From: Limnobacter sp. SAORIC-580
GTDB lineage: Bacteria; Pseudomonadota; Gammaproteobacteria; Burkholderiales; Burkholderiaceae_B
Reading direction: 5' to 3'
Assembly (NCBI RefSeq): GCF_013004065.1
Contig: NZ_CP053084.1
Span: 2,914,001-2,978,000 of the forward strand
DNA: 64,000 nucleotides
Shown: positions 26,406-36,029 of the stretch, one piece after another
Layout: every line of letters starts with the position of its first letter
How positions within the stretch are numbered: position 1 is the first letter of the stretch
Translations under genes and position numbers: made by a program
Notes under the pieces: model-generated
What the model saw: only the letters and a program-made list of their open reading frames with translations
Database searches by the model: none
Told to the model about the DNA's origin: nothing

Positions 26406-26437
26406 AAGGGCCAGCCACCGGTTGGCCCTTTTTTTAT
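26406..26437 (+). terminator. Terminator after tRNA-Gln
   Basis: Stem AAGGGCCA / TGGCCCTT with a nine-base loop and a run of seven T. It ends the ispE/tRNA transcript before prs. Confidence 0.85.
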
Positions 26438-26472
26438 TTCGCCAACGCACACGTCAAGCCCTGGGGTAAACA

Positions 26473-27426
26473 ATGGCAACCGACAGCAGTCTAATGATCT
26501 TCACCGGCAATGCGAACCCTGCATTGGCCGAATCAGTGGCCAAACAGCTGAACATTCCGCTGGGCAAGGCTACCGTAGGTCGTTTCTCAGACGGTGAAGT
26601 CATGGTCGAGATCAACGAGAACGTGCGCGGCAAAGACGTGTTTGTACTGCAATCCACGTGCGCCCCCACCAACGACAACCTAATGGAAATGATGGTCATG
26701 ATCGACGCGCTCAAGCGCGCATCAGCTGGCCGTATTACCGCAGCCATTCCTTACTTCGGCTATGCCCGTCAAGATCGCCGCGTGCGCTCTTCACGTGTGG
26801 CAATCACTGCCAAAGTAGTGGCCAACATGCTGCAGGTTGTAGGCGTTGACCGCGTGCTGACCATGGACCTGCACGCCGACCAAATTCAGGGTTTCTTTGA
26901 CATTCCCGTAGACAATATTTATGCATCGCCAGTGTTGCTGGGCGATGTTTGGAAGCAAAACCTCGACAACCTGATGGTTGTGTCGCCCGATGTAGGCGGC
27001 GTGGTTCGTGCCCGCGCGCTGGCCAAGCGCCTGAATTGTGATTTGGCCATTATCGACAAGCGTCGCCCCCGCGCCAACGTGGCAGAAGTGATGAATATTA
27101 TTGGCGATGTGAAAGACCGCACCTGCGTGATCATGGACGACATGGTCGACACCGCCAACACCCTGTGCAAAGCCGCCGCGGCCCTGAAAGCCAACGGCGC
27201 GAAAAAAGTGGTGGCTTACTGTACCCACCCCGTGTTGTCGGGTGGTGCCATTCAACGTGTTGAAGAATCAGACCTGGACGAACTGGTGGTGACCGACACC
27301 ATTCCTTTGTCTGAGGAAGCCAACAACAGCAAAACCATTCGTGTTCTGAGTGTTGATGAACTGCTGGCCGAAACAATTCGCCGCATCGTTCGCTCTGACT
27401 CGGTCAGCTCGCTGTTTATTGATTAA
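26473..27426 (+). CDS. prs: Ribose-phosphate pyrophosphokinase (Prs)
   Basis: Makes PRPP from ribose 5-phosphate and ATP for nucleotide, His, Trp and NAD synthesis. The 317-residue class I enzyme shows [11 protein letters not shown], the Mg/ATP site [27 protein letters not shown], and the PRPP loop [12 protein letters not shown]. Normal length. It stands between tRNA-Gln and rplY. Confidence 0.98.
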   Translation: MATDSSLMIFTGNANPALAESVAKQLNIPLGKATVGRFSDGEVMVEINENVRGKDVFVLQSTCAPTNDNLMEMMVMIDALKRASAGRITAAIPYFGYARQDRRVRSSRVAITAKVVANMLQVVGVDRVLTMDLHADQIQGFFDIPVDNIYASPVLLGDVWKQNLDNLMVVSPDVGGVVRARALAKRLNCDLAIIDKRRPRANVAEVMNIIGDVKDRTCVIMDDMVDTANTLCKAAAALKANGAKKVVAYCTHPVLSGGAIQRVEESDLDELVVTDTIPLSEEANNSKTIRVLSVDELLAETIRRIVRSDSVSSLFID

Positions 27427-27527
27427 GTTTTAGGTAACAAGTTGTTTTGGGCTTTTTTGCGGACGCCTTCAAGTGCCGCATAACTTGGTTTCACTGGTCG
27501 CGGTGAAGTCAAATTTGGAGAATCAAC

Positions 27528-28115
27528 ATGAAAGTAGTTGCAACATCCCGCACAGAGCAGGGTTCCGGAGCGAGCCGCCGCCTGCGTCGTGCTGGCCAGG
27601 TACCTGGCATTGTTTATGGCGCAAATCAGGAAGCTCAGGCTGTGTCAATTGAACACAACCCCCTGTGGCACGCAATTCAAAAGGAAAAATTCCACTCCAG
27701 TATTCTGGATCTGGAAATTGACGGCAAGTCACAGCAAGTGTTGCTGCGCGACTTCCAGTCACACCCTTACAAGCCACAGTTGCTGCACATCGATTTCCAG
27801 CGCATCGACGGTAACCAGAAGATCCACATGAACGTGCCTTTGCACTATTCAGGTCACCTGGAAAGCCCAGCAGTCAAGCTGTATGCCGGTCAGGTTACCT
27901 TCGTGGCCAACCAGATCGAAATCGAATGCTTGCCCAAAGACCTGCCAGAATTCATCGCCGTCGATTGCAGCGTGCTGGACGTGACCAAGCGCTCAATCCA
28001 CGTGACTGATCTGCAGTTCCCTGAAGGTGTAAGCATCCCCAACCACGGTCAGCAAGACCTGTCACTGGTTACAGTGAAAATCAAGGCTGGTGCGGCTAAG
28101 GGCGGCGACGAGTAA
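27528..28115 (+). CDS. rplY: Ribosomal protein bL25 (long CTC/TL5 form)
   Basis: A 195-residue bL25 with the N-terminal 5S rRNA-binding L25 domain (1-93, with the GASRRLRRAG start and the FQSHPYKPQLLHIDFQ segment) and the C-terminal TL5-type beta domain (about 98-185, with FPEGV). The long form is usual in betaproteobacteria. GGAG lies eight bases before the ATG. A terminator follows. Confidence 0.96.
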   Translation: MKVVATSRTEQGSGASRRLRRAGQVPGIVYGANQEAQAVSIEHNPLWHAIQKEKFHSSILDLEIDGKSQQVLLRDFQSHPYKPQLLHIDFQRIDGNQKIHMNVPLHYSGHLESPAVKLYAGQVTFVANQIEIECLPKDLPEFIAVDCSVLDVTKRSIHVTDLQFPEGVSIPNHGQQDLSLVTVKIKAGAAKGGDE

Positions 28116-28140
28116 ACTCTCGAAGTCCAATTAGTACCGA

Positions 28141-28174
28141 AAAGCCGCTGCACCGAAGTTCAGCGGCTTTTTTT
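28141..28174 (+). terminator. Terminator after rplY
   Basis: A perfect 10-bp stem (AAAGCCGCTG / CAGCGGCTTT), ten-base loop, and a T-tract. Confidence 0.9.
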
Positions 28175-28220
28175 ATGGGCACAATGTGGGCTCATTGATC
28201 AATCACACAACACACCTGAA

Positions 28221-28853
28221 GTGAACAACACACCCAATTTCGATGAATTGCCACTGGGCGATCAAATCAAACAAGTGATCGCGCAGCTGCCCGCAAGTAC
28301 GGTCAGTCTTGGCGAAATTCTGGACCTGGTGGGCCGCGACGGCATGTTGCTGTTGGTGGCATTTCTCACGCTGGTGTTCATGGTGCCGGTTTCTATTCCG
28401 GGTGTCAGCACCATCTTCGGAGCAGCCATTCTGCTCATCGGAATCAGCAGGATTTTCGGGCGCACCTTGTGGTTGCCCAAGCGCTTCAAAGAGCGTGCCC
28501 TGCCAGCTGACAAACTGCGAAATGCACTTGAGAAAGGTTTGGTCTGGATTCCACGCCTTGAAAAAATCAGCAAACCCCATCGCATGGCCTGGCTAAGCAC
28601 CGGGCGCGGCATGAATATCATCAATGACGGTGGCTTGATTCTGGGCGCTGTGTTGCTGATGGCCCCCTTCGGATTCATCCCGTTTTCCAACACCGTGCCT
28701 GGCATTGCCCTGCTGTTTCTGGCTGTAGGCCTTATTCAACGCGACGGTGCAGCGGTGCTCTTGGGGCATTTGGCCAATGTGGCCTCTATTGTGTACTTCG
28801 GCGTGCTGATTGGCGGCGGCGGCATGATGATTCAAAACATGCTGCAAAACTAG
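28221..28853 (+). CDS. ExoD family membrane protein
   Basis: A 210-residue protein with ExoD features: N-terminal soluble part with LGEILDLVGRDGMLLLVAFLTLVFMVPVSIPG-type helices, WLPKRFKERALPADKLR, and two or three further C-terminal helices rich in Gly. ExoD was named for a role in exopolysaccharide production in Sinorhizobium; the molecular function is unknown. The start is GTG. It interrupts the common rplY-pth neighbourhood. Confidence 0.8.
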   Translation: MNNTPNFDELPLGDQIKQVIAQLPASTVSLGEILDLVGRDGMLLLVAFLTLVFMVPVSIPGVSTIFGAAILLIGISRIFGRTLWLPKRFKERALPADKLRNALEKGLVWIPRLEKISKPHRMAWLSTGRGMNIINDGGLILGAVLLMAPFGFIPFSNTVPGIALLFLAVGLIQRDGAAVLLGHLANVASIVYFGVLIGGGGMMIQNMLQN

Positions 28854-28862
28854 GCTTTCACG

Positions 28863-29348
28863 CTAGCCCACTGGTACTTCAGTTTTGTCCACCACCCGGC
28901 GCAACACAAAGCTGGTGTGCACGCCAGTTACCCCTTTGATGCGGGTAATTTTATTCAGCAGCAAATTCTGGTAGCCGTCCATGTCGGCCACTATCACCTT
29001 CAATTGGTAATCGGCCTGCTGACCGGTAATCAACAAACACTCCAGCACCTCGGGAATTGCTTCAATGGCACCTTCAAAACTAGCGAAGCGTTCCGGCGTG
29101 TGCTGATCCATGGAAATATAAATTAGCGCCATCAGGCTGTACCCCAGTTTTTTCGCATCCACCAAGGCGCGGTAACCGGTAATCAAGCCCGCGTCTTCAA
29201 GGGCTTTCACGCGGCGCAAACACGGTGAAGGCGACAAGCCAATGGCATCGGCCAGGTCCTGGTTGCTCATTCGCCCATCACTTTGCAGCAGGGTCAAAAT
29301 TCGCTTGTCATAGCGGTCAAGTTCTTGCATTTCGCTTTTAATGCTCAA
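28863..29348 (-). CDS. Lrp/AsnC family transcriptional regulator
   Basis: A 161-residue regulator: N-terminal wHTH (about 9-60, with LDRYDKRILTLLQSDGRMSNQDLA and GLSPSPCLRRVKAL) and C-terminal RAM domain (about 75-150) for amino acid binding and octamer assembly. It is divergent from leuA across a 123-base AT-rich gap, so control of leuA and itself is plausible but inferred. Confidence 0.92.
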   Translation of the reverse strand: MSIKSEMQELDRYDKRILTLLQSDGRMSNQDLADAIGLSPSPCLRRVKALEDAGLITGYRALVDAKKLGYSLMALIYISMDQHTPERFASFEGAIEAIPEVLECLLITGQQADYQLKVIVADMDGYQNLLLNKITRIKGVTGVHTSFVLRRVVDKTEVPVG

Positions 29349-29471
29349 TTTATCAATTCATACGCAATTATCTGCCAATTAATTCAAATAACCAAGCAAT
29401 AAACGCAATCTTATTTCGCAGTAAAGCGCCTACACTGGTCTTCATCGATTCACCTTTCAGGCCAACGCAAC

Positions 29472-31142
29472 ATGTTGAAGAACCCCGCCAACAAATATCG
29501 CCCCGCTTACAAAGTGGACCTGCCCGACAGAACATGGCCCAACAAGGCCATTGAGAATGCGCCAATCTGGTTAAGTACCGATTTGCGCGACGGCAACCAA
29601 GCGATTTTTGAACCCATGAGCGTGGCCACCAAACTGGATTTCTTCAAGGAATTGGTGCGCATTGGTTTCAAGGAAATTGAGGTGGGCTTTCCTGCCGCTT
29701 CGCAAATCGACTTCGACGTGGTTCGGCATTTGATCAACAATGATTTGATTCCGGAAGACGTTACCCCCATGGTCATGACCCAGGCTCGTGATGATCTCAT
29801 CGAGCGAACAGTGGAATCGGTGATTGGTGCCAAAAGCGCCATCGTCCACATCTACAACTCCACCGCACCCGTGTGGAGAAATACGGTGTTCCGCATGACT
29901 GTGCCTGAAGTCATCGACATGGTAAAAAAACGCGTGCAAAAGGTGAAAGAACTCACTGACGCACACCCCGAAACACAATGGGTTTTGCAGTACTCGCCCG
30001 AGTGCTTCAACATGACCGAACTGGATGTGGCCTTGCAGGCCTGCAACACCGCCATTGAAGCCTGGGAAGCCGGGCCGGGTAGAAAGATCATCATCAACCT
30101 GCCCACCACGGTGGAATGGAGCACACCCAATGTGTTCGCCGATCAAATTGAGTGGATGAACCGGCATTTAAATCGACGTGAACATGTGGTGCTGTCCGTG
30201 CACCCACACAATGACCGTGGCACGGGCGTGGCCACCGCCGAACTGGCGATGATGGCCGGCGCACAACGCGTGGAAGGTTGCCTGTTCGGCAACGGTGAGC
30301 GCTGTGGCAACGTAGATATTGTGACCCTGGCCTTGAACATGTACACCCAAGGCGTGCACCCCAACCTTGATTTTTCCGACATCAATGCCGTGGCCCGCGT
30401 GGTGGAAAGTTGTACGCAACTGCCCATTCACCCACGCCACCCGTATGTAGGCGATTTGGTATACACCGCGTTTTCAGGTTCGCACCAGGACGCCATTAAA
30501 AAAGGCTTCGACATTCAAAAGCCCGATGCTATTTGGGAAGTGCCCTACTTGCCGATTGACCCTGTAGATGTGGGTCGAACCTATGACAGCGTGATCCGCG
30601 TGAACAGCCAATCTGGCAAAGGTGGCATTGCCTACATTCTTGAACGCGAACATGGCGTGGTCATGCCACGGCGCATGCAGGTTGAATTTTCAAGTGTGGT
30701 GCAAAAGGTCAGCGACAGCACCGCAGCGGAAATGACTTCGCCCGCACTGTGGGCCTTGTTCGAACAAACCTATTTGCAAAATGACGAAAGCCAGCCGCGC
30801 TATATCAGCCACAAAGTATTTGATGCTGAAGGCGGCCAAGGCATTGAGATTACTGTGCAGCAACACGGCGAAATTGTACGCCTTGAAGGCGTGGGTAATG
30901 GCCCGCTGGATGCCGCGGTGCAAGCCCTTGGTGTGCCCATGGACATAGTTGGCTTCGAGGAGCGCAGCGTAGGCCAAGGCGCAAAATCAAAGGCCATGGC
31001 GATTATTGAAGTAAGCGTGCCCAATGTGCCTGGCAGCAAATTTGGTGTGGGCTTTCACGACAACATCACCACCGCCAGCCTGATGGCGCTGGTCAGTGCA
31101 TGGCGCAGGGTTGAAACGCCCATGCCCGTCGAATTGAAATAA
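29472..31142 (+). CDS. leuA: 2-isopropylmalate synthase (LeuA, long type)
   Basis: First enzyme of leucine synthesis, condensing acetyl-CoA with 2-oxoisovalerate. The 556-residue protein has the catalytic TIM barrel with STDLRDGNQAIFEPM, the metal motif VHPHNDRGTGVATAE, GNGERCGNVD, and a C-terminal regulatory LeuA domain (about 430-550) for leucine feedback. The length and N-terminal KYRPAYKVDLPDRTWP mark the LeuA type found in actinobacteria and many betaproteobacteria. No good ribosome site is seen before the ATG. Confidence 0.96.
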   Translation: MLKNPANKYRPAYKVDLPDRTWPNKAIENAPIWLSTDLRDGNQAIFEPMSVATKLDFFKELVRIGFKEIEVGFPAASQIDFDVVRHLINNDLIPEDVTPMVMTQARDDLIERTVESVIGAKSAIVHIYNSTAPVWRNTVFRMTVPEVIDMVKKRVQKVKELTDAHPETQWVLQYSPECFNMTELDVALQACNTAIEAWEAGPGRKIIINLPTTVEWSTPNVFADQIEWMNRHLNRREHVVLSVHPHNDRGTGVATAELAMMAGAQRVEGCLFGNGERCGNVDIVTLALNMYTQGVHPNLDFSDINAVARVVESCTQLPIHPRHPYVGDLVYTAFSGSHQDAIKKGFDIQKPDAIWEVPYLPIDPVDVGRTYDSVIRVNSQSGKGGIAYILEREHGVVMPRRMQVEFSSVVQKVSDSTAAEMTSPALWALFEQTYLQNDESQPRYISHKVFDAEGGQGIEITVQQHGEIVRLEGVGNGPLDAAVQALGVPMDIVGFEERSVGQGAKSKAMAIIEVSVPNVPGSKFGVGFHDNITTASLMALVSAWRRVETPMPVELK

Positions 31143-31179
31143 TCACTGCGATTGTTTGGAATCAGCCGAACTATCAGCG

Positions 31180-31215
31180 AAAATACAGCCTTGTGATCCA
31201 CAGGGCTGTATTTTA
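31180..31215 (+). terminator. Long near-perfect hairpin between leuA and pth
   Basis: AAAATACAGCC pairs with GGCTGTATTTT, and the inner bases extend the stem (TTGTG / CACAG with one G-U) to about 16 bp around a three-base loop. An A-run on one side and a T-run on the other make it a plausible two-way terminator. It ends five bases before the pth start codon, so it may also affect pth translation. Confidence 0.7.
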
Positions 31216-31219
31216 CTTC

Positions 31220-31819
31220 ATGTCCAGCAACACCCCCATCAAGTTAATCGTTGGCCTTGGCAACCCCGGCCCACAGTATGCAGACACGCGCCACAACGCA
31301 GGCGTTTGGTATCTGGAGGCCCTGGCGCGCAAACACAATGTTTTTTTGCAAAGCGACAAGCGTTTTTTTGGCGACCTGGCGCGCATCAAGTTTGCAGGTG
31401 AAGACGTGTGGCTGCTGTTCCCCACTACCTTCATGAACCGCTCTGGTCAGGCTGTTGGCGCTTTGGCAAAATTCTTCAAAATCAAGCCTGAAGAAATTCT
31501 GGTCGCGCACGATGAACTGGACTTGCTGCCCGGTCAAATCAAAATGAAAAAAGGTGGCGGCCATGCCGGCCACAATGGTTTGAAAGACATTCATGCACAC
31601 ATGGGCAGCAACGAATTCTGGCGCGCACGCATTGGCATTGGCCACCCTCGCAGCCTGAACCTGCAACAAGGTGTGGCCGACTTTGTATTGCACCGCCCCA
31701 GCAACGAGCAACAGCAAATCATCGACAAGTCAATCGACGTGTTGCTGAAACACACCGAGCTGATTTTGAAGGGTCAAATTGGCCAGGCCACCACGCACAT
31801 TCACACGGAGTGCGCATGA
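31220..31819 (+). CDS. pth: Peptidyl-tRNA hydrolase (Pth)
   Basis: Cleaves peptidyl-tRNA to recycle tRNA. The 199-residue enzyme has LIVGLGNPGPQYADTRHNAG (catalytic His in TRHNAG), TFMNRSG, HDELDL and GGGHAGHNGLK. The ATG at 31220 is chosen; a GTG-type start nine codons upstream lies inside the hairpin and is unlikely. Confidence 0.96.
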   Translation: MSSNTPIKLIVGLGNPGPQYADTRHNAGVWYLEALARKHNVFLQSDKRFFGDLARIKFAGEDVWLLFPTTFMNRSGQAVGALAKFFKIKPEEILVAHDELDLLPGQIKMKKGGGHAGHNGLKDIHAHMGSNEFWRARIGIGHPRSLNLQQGVADFVLHRPSNEQQQIIDKSIDVLLKHTELILKGQIGQATTHIHTECA

Positions 31820-32928
31820 GAAGCAGCATACAAATTATTTTGGGCGATCGCGCCAAAGCGCACATTGCCAACAAAGGCTTAAAGCCGGAAGACATTTGCG
31901 CCATTCCCGCCGCCGCAGGCGGCCCGAAAGGTTTGATTTTGCAGGGGCTTGATCAGTATTTGTTCAACGACTGGCTGGGGCCTGATCATCTACAAAAACG
32001 AGCTGAACAGGGGGTGAAGCCACTGCAACTGATTGGTGCCTCAATCGGTGCCTGGCGCATGGCCGCAGCCGCGAGCAGTAAGCCGGCAGCCACCTTAAAG
32101 CGCCTTGCCCAACAATATGTGGAAGCGCAAAACTACGACAAAGGTGTGGACAGATTCGAGATTAGCCGTGTTTGCAAAAACATGGTGCAGGCCGTGGTGG
32201 CCGATGAAGCACAACATATGGTGAAACCTTTGGGCAAAGAATTGCTGGTGTGGGTGAACAAAGGGTTGACCCCGCTGCACCATGCGCAACAGCAGCGTGC
32301 CCGCAAGCGTGGTTTCGCCAGTGCGGTATTGGCCAATAGCGTAAACCGCAATCGCCTTTCCAGCTACTTCGAACGTTGGGTGTTTCAAAGCCCTGGGGCG
32401 CGCACCGACTGGTTAAAGCAAGCCTTTGATCGCATTCCCACCAGAATTGAAGATCTGGATGCATTGAACATTCACGATGCTTTGTTGGCCAGTGGCAGTA
32501 TTCCGTTTGTATTGAACCCGGTACACAAAATAGCCCATGCCCTGCGCGAAGATCACCCGGAAGTGAAATACCACGAGGGCCCGTTCTGGGATGGCGGCTT
32601 GACCGACTACCACTTGGCCTTGCCCTATCACCGACTCGATGGCCTGGTACTTTACCCCCACTTTGCGCCTACGGTTACACCAGGTTGGCTGGACAAGTTT
32701 TTAAAGCTGCGCAAAGCCAACCCGGATTGGATGAGTAATGTGATTCTGGTGTGCCCTTCGCCAGAATTTGTAAAGCGTTTACCCGCGAAGAAAATTCCAG
32801 ACCGCAGTGATTTCAAGCGCTACAACTTTGACCACCGCATTCGCATACCGCTGTGGCAAGCGGCTATTCGCGAAAGCGAACGCATGGCAGAAGACTTTTC
32901 AACCTGGCTTGCGAACGTGAATCGCTAG
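31816..32928 (+). CDS. Patatin-like phospholipase domain protein
   Basis: A 370-residue protein with patatin-type motifs: an oxyanion stretch AAGGPKGL near residue 35, a nucleophile elbow GASIG near 75, and a DGG motif (WDGGLTDYH) near 255 that would supply the catalytic Asp. The rest is basic and has no signal peptide. Acyl hydrolase activity on lipids is likely; the substrate is unknown. The ATG overlaps the pth stop (ATGA), so the two are co-translated. Confidence 0.75.
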   Translation: MRSSIQIILGDRAKAHIANKGLKPEDICAIPAAAGGPKGLILQGLDQYLFNDWLGPDHLQKRAEQGVKPLQLIGASIGAWRMAAAASSKPAATLKRLAQQYVEAQNYDKGVDRFEISRVCKNMVQAVVADEAQHMVKPLGKELLVWVNKGLTPLHHAQQQRARKRGFASAVLANSVNRNRLSSYFERWVFQSPGARTDWLKQAFDRIPTRIEDLDALNIHDALLASGSIPFVLNPVHKIAHALREDHPEVKYHEGPFWDGGLTDYHLALPYHRLDGLVLYPHFAPTVTPGWLDKFLKLRKANPDWMSNVILVCPSPEFVKRLPAKKIPDRSDFKRYNFDHRIRIPLWQAAIRESERMAEDFSTWLANVNR

Positions 32929-32974
32929 GCGCGGTACAATTCACCCTATTCAATTAAGCACTTAGCGAATTCTC

Positions 32975-34066
32975 ATGACCCTCAAATGCGGCATCGTTGG
33001 CCTTCCCAACGTCGGTAAATCCACCCTGTTCAACGCGCTGACCAAAGCGGGCATTGCGGCTGAAAACTATCCCTTTTGCACAATCGAACCCAATGTGGGC
33101 ATGGTCGAAGTGCCCGACGCACGTTTGCAACAGCTTGCCGACATCGTAAAACCCGAACGTATTTTGCCCGCCACCGTTGAATTTGTAGACATTGCAGGCC
33201 TGGTGGCAGGTGCCTCGAAAGGCGAAGGTTTGGGCAACCAGTTTCTGGCTCACATTCGCGAAACCGATGCGATTGTGAATGTGGTTCGGTGTTTTGAAGA
33301 CGACAACGTCATTCACGTCAATGGACGGGTTGACCCTCTTTCCGACATTGAAACCATTGAAACCGAATTGTGTTTGGCTGACATGGGCACCGTTGAAAAG
33401 GCCGTACACCGCTATGCCAAACAGGCGCGTGCAAATGACAAAGAAGCAGCAAAAATTCTGGCCATTTTGCAGCGTTGTGAGGCGCAACTGAACGAAGCCA
33501 AACCCGTGCGCGCATTGGGCCTGGATGAAGAAGAACTGTTCGCCATCAAAAGCTTTGGCTTGATCACTGCAAAGCCAGCCATGTACGTGGCCAACGTGGC
33601 CGAGACTGGTTTCGAGAACAACCCGTTCCTTGAGCGTTTGCAGGAATACGCAGCCAAGCAGAATGCCCCGGTGGTTGCCGTGTGCGCCGCCATTGAAGCT
33701 GAAATAGCCGACCTGGAAGACGCCGACAAAATGGAATTCCTGGCCGACATGGGCATGACCGAGCCTGGCCTGAACCGAGTAATTCGTGCGGGCTTCAAAT
33801 TGCTGGGCCTGCAAACCTACTTCACCGCAGGCCCAAAGGAAGTGCGTGCGTGGACTATTCACATTGGCGACACTGCACCCAAAGCCGCTGGCGTGATTCA
33901 TACCGATTTTGAGCGCGGCTTTATTCGTGCCCAAACCATTGCGTTCGATGACTACATTCAGTTCAAGGGCGAAAACGGTGCCAAGGAAGCTGGAAAAATG
34001 CGCGCTGAAGGCAAAGAGTATGTGGTGAAAGACGGCGACGTGCTGAACTTCCTGTTCAATGTTTAA
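32975..34066 (+). CDS. ychF: Redox-regulated ATPase/GTPase YchF (OLA1 family)
   Basis: A 363-residue Obg-family P-loop protein with GLPNVGKST near residue 8, [17 protein letters not shown] as the G3/switch region, and a C-terminal TGS domain (about 280-363). It binds ribosomes and prefers ATP. It follows the pth block as in many proteobacteria, and is followed by a terminator. Confidence 0.97.
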   Translation: MTLKCGIVGLPNVGKSTLFNALTKAGIAAENYPFCTIEPNVGMVEVPDARLQQLADIVKPERILPATVEFVDIAGLVAGASKGEGLGNQFLAHIRETDAIVNVVRCFEDDNVIHVNGRVDPLSDIETIETELCLADMGTVEKAVHRYAKQARANDKEAAKILAILQRCEAQLNEAKPVRALGLDEEELFAIKSFGLITAKPAMYVANVAETGFENNPFLERLQEYAAKQNAPVVAVCAAIEAEIADLEDADKMEFLADMGMTEPGLNRVIRAGFKLLGLQTYFTAGPKEVRAWTIHIGDTAPKAAGVIHTDFERGFIRAQTIAFDDYIQFKGENGAKEAGKMRAEGKEYVVKDGDVLNFLFNV

Positions 34067-34092
34067 ACAAGCTGCAAGCCTGGTTTAAAACA

Positions 34093-34117
34093 AAGGCCCT
34101 TCGGGGCCTTGTTTTTT
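34093..34117 (+). terminator. Terminator after ychF
   Basis: A 7-bp stem AAGGCCC / GGGCCTT with a TTCG tetraloop and six T after one G. Confidence 0.85.
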
Positions 34118-34171
34118 GCTTGTCGTCTTTTTGTGCTACGGTAATGTCAGTATTCACTCGCTGCACCAACC

Positions 34172-35401
34172 ATGTCCAAAGCCCTGAAGTGGTCAATTCT
34201 TGCCTTTGTGATCGTTCTTACCGGCGTTATTTTTTCTCATGGCGTTGTAGTGCCGCGCTTCATCTGGGAACCCAAGCTGAACAGTGTTCGCAATCAGTAC
34301 CCCGACCAGCGTATTGATGTAAAACGTGTGGTGCTTGCGCTTTCCCTGAAACCGCAATTGATCATTTCTGAAATAGAAGTGGATGACCCCACCCGCAAGG
34401 AAAACCTTCAACTGGCCTTGATCAGGCTGGGCATGAACGCCGTCGAGTCGATCAAGCAAGGCCGAATTCAAGTTGAGTCTCTGACCATCAAAGGCCTGGC
34501 TGCTCGAGCCGAGAAAGAAGCCGACTGCGGCCAACCCAGCTTGAGCTGTACACCCGTGCTGCCAGTGGCGCTGGCCGCACGGGCCTGGCAAAGCACGCAA
34601 GTGGCCAACCCCGGTTTTTTTACACCCGAACTTGCTTTGAATTCACTGGAACTTGAACAGGCACAGTTCACGGTGAACAACACTGAAGCCCAACAAGAGC
34701 TGAGCGGCAAACTGGAGCAGTTCAAGTTTAAAGTGGGCAACAGCACTCCAGACAATCAGTTCAACCTGGGTTGGCGCCTGGGTATTAAAACCCCGCAGGA
34801 AAACAAGCAACTGTACATCGCCATGAATGCGCAAACCGAGGCTGGCCCCATGCGCGAAGTTTCACTCAAACAATTGAAAGTAGACATTGACGGCCAATGG
34901 AACGGCTTCCCATGGACCGGCACTGCCGAGCAAGACCTGCTGGTGTTGCGCCTTGCGCAGGCCAACAAGGGTGAAGGTGCGCCTTTTATCAAGTTGCATG
35001 GTGAAAACCTTCGTACCTATGTGCGTCGAGATGACTTGCCTGAAACACACCAGGCCGCATTTTCTGCCCAACAATTTGAGGGTGGCCTGCCCGCGCAAAA
35101 CTGGACCCTGAACAAAGCCGAATGGACCTACACCCACGAGGATGCCCAAGCCTGGACCTTCAACATGAACTACATGGCATCGGAGGGTTTGCTTGAATTA
35201 CAACCCGAAACCATAAAAGGCAGCGAAGGCATTCCCGCTGAAGCACAGGTGCGTGAATTGAATTGCGATGCGGCTGAAACTGCCATACGCGAAGACAAGC
35301 CTTACTGGGCCTGGCAAGAAGGCTGGTTCAGGGTACTGAACGAACACCCACTGGAAAAATCAAGCCTGGTGTTGTGCCCGGTATTGGCCAATAAACCCTA
35401 A
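34172..35401 (+). CDS. AsmA-like membrane-anchored protein, function unknown
   Basis: A 409-residue protein with an N-terminal signal anchor (about 6-24) and a large periplasmic part rich in alternating beta strands. The segment ALSLKPQLIISEIEV near residue 55 and the pattern IQVESLTIKGL resemble AsmA/DUF748-type proteins linked to lipid handling at the envelope. Two Cys pairs are possible (CGQPSLSC and NCDAA...LCPV). The family call is a weak pattern match. It begins an accessory insert between ychF and the ferredoxin gene and overlaps the convergent next gene by four bases. Confidence 0.5.
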   Translation: MSKALKWSILAFVIVLTGVIFSHGVVVPRFIWEPKLNSVRNQYPDQRIDVKRVVLALSLKPQLIISEIEVDDPTRKENLQLALIRLGMNAVESIKQGRIQVESLTIKGLAARAEKEADCGQPSLSCTPVLPVALAARAWQSTQVANPGFFTPELALNSLELEQAQFTVNNTEAQQELSGKLEQFKFKVGNSTPDNQFNLGWRLGIKTPQENKQLYIAMNAQTEAGPMREVSLKQLKVDIDGQWNGFPWTGTAEQDLLVLRLAQANKGEGAPFIKLHGENLRTYVRRDDLPETHQAAFSAQQFEGGLPAQNWTLNKAEWTYTHEDAQAWTFNMNYMASEGLLELQPETIKGSEGIPAEAQVRELNCDAAETAIREDKPYWAWQEGWFRVLNEHPLEKSSLVLCPVLANKP

Positions 35402-36015
35402 CCAGCAACCATCGCCAAGTACTGTAAGGCCTTAATTTTGAGTGGTTTGGGTTTCTGCAATACGTCACGCTGAATGTCAAACACAACCGACTTCAATAAA
35501 TCTGTTGTGTTCAGTTCGCTTTCACTCTCAAGACGTTGGAGCTCAACTTTCAGCTTTTCTGGCACTTTCATCGAAAGTCGCCTACGAGGAATCTTCACCG
35601 TATCGATCGTGTAACTCACCAATGAAAGCTTGTGGGCAGACAATAGCCTTTGAATTCCCTTGGGGTCGTGCGCCAAATCATGAATGTAGTAACACAAAAG
35701 GTCTTTACGAAAGTCTGGCGTCGAATCAGGCTCAACAGTGAATGCCGCCAAATCAAGCATATCGAGATAAATTGCCGGCAATCGAACTTCAATCGATCTC
35801 AGCGCTTTTCTTCGTGATTGTGAAATGGCGGGCGTTGATTGGGCTGGGATGGATACAACATGATCGCATTGGTCACACACACCCACCAAAATATCGTGTG
35901 CGAATCCTTTTTTGTCGCTGAACGGAACATCCCTTCGCTTAAAGGTTAGCGAAACCATTTTTCTGCAATGATTGCAAATGGCTCGACTTTGATCTCCATC
36001 GATGAAAAGTTTCAT
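35398..36015 (-). CDS. Candidate antitoxin: zinc-finger N-terminus plus ribbon-helix-helix-like C-terminus
   Basis: A 205-residue protein not recognised as a known family. The N-terminal domain has CNHC (14-17) and CDQC (47-50), a spacing like the zinc domain of MqsA antitoxins, followed by VVSIPAQSTPAI. Where MqsA has an Xre-type HTH, this protein has two stretches that read like ribbon-helix-helix units: RSIEVRLPAIYLDMLDL... (about 73-112) and RRLSMKVPEKLKVELQRL... (about 145-184). It lies 14 bases after a small upstream gene, giving toxin-first order as in mqsRA. The antitoxin role is an inference from layout. Confidence 0.5.
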   Translation of the reverse strand: MKLFIDGDQSRAICNHCRKMVSLTFKRRDVPFSDKKGFAHDILVGVCDQCDHVVSIPAQSTPAISQSRRKALRSIEVRLPAIYLDMLDLAAFTVEPDSTPDFRKDLLCYYIHDLAHDPKGIQRLLSAHKLSLVSYTIDTVKIPRRRLSMKVPEKLKVELQRLESESELNTTDLLKSVVFDIQRDVLQKPKPLKIKALQYLAMVAG

Positions 36016-36029
36016 ATGTGTTCCTGAAT

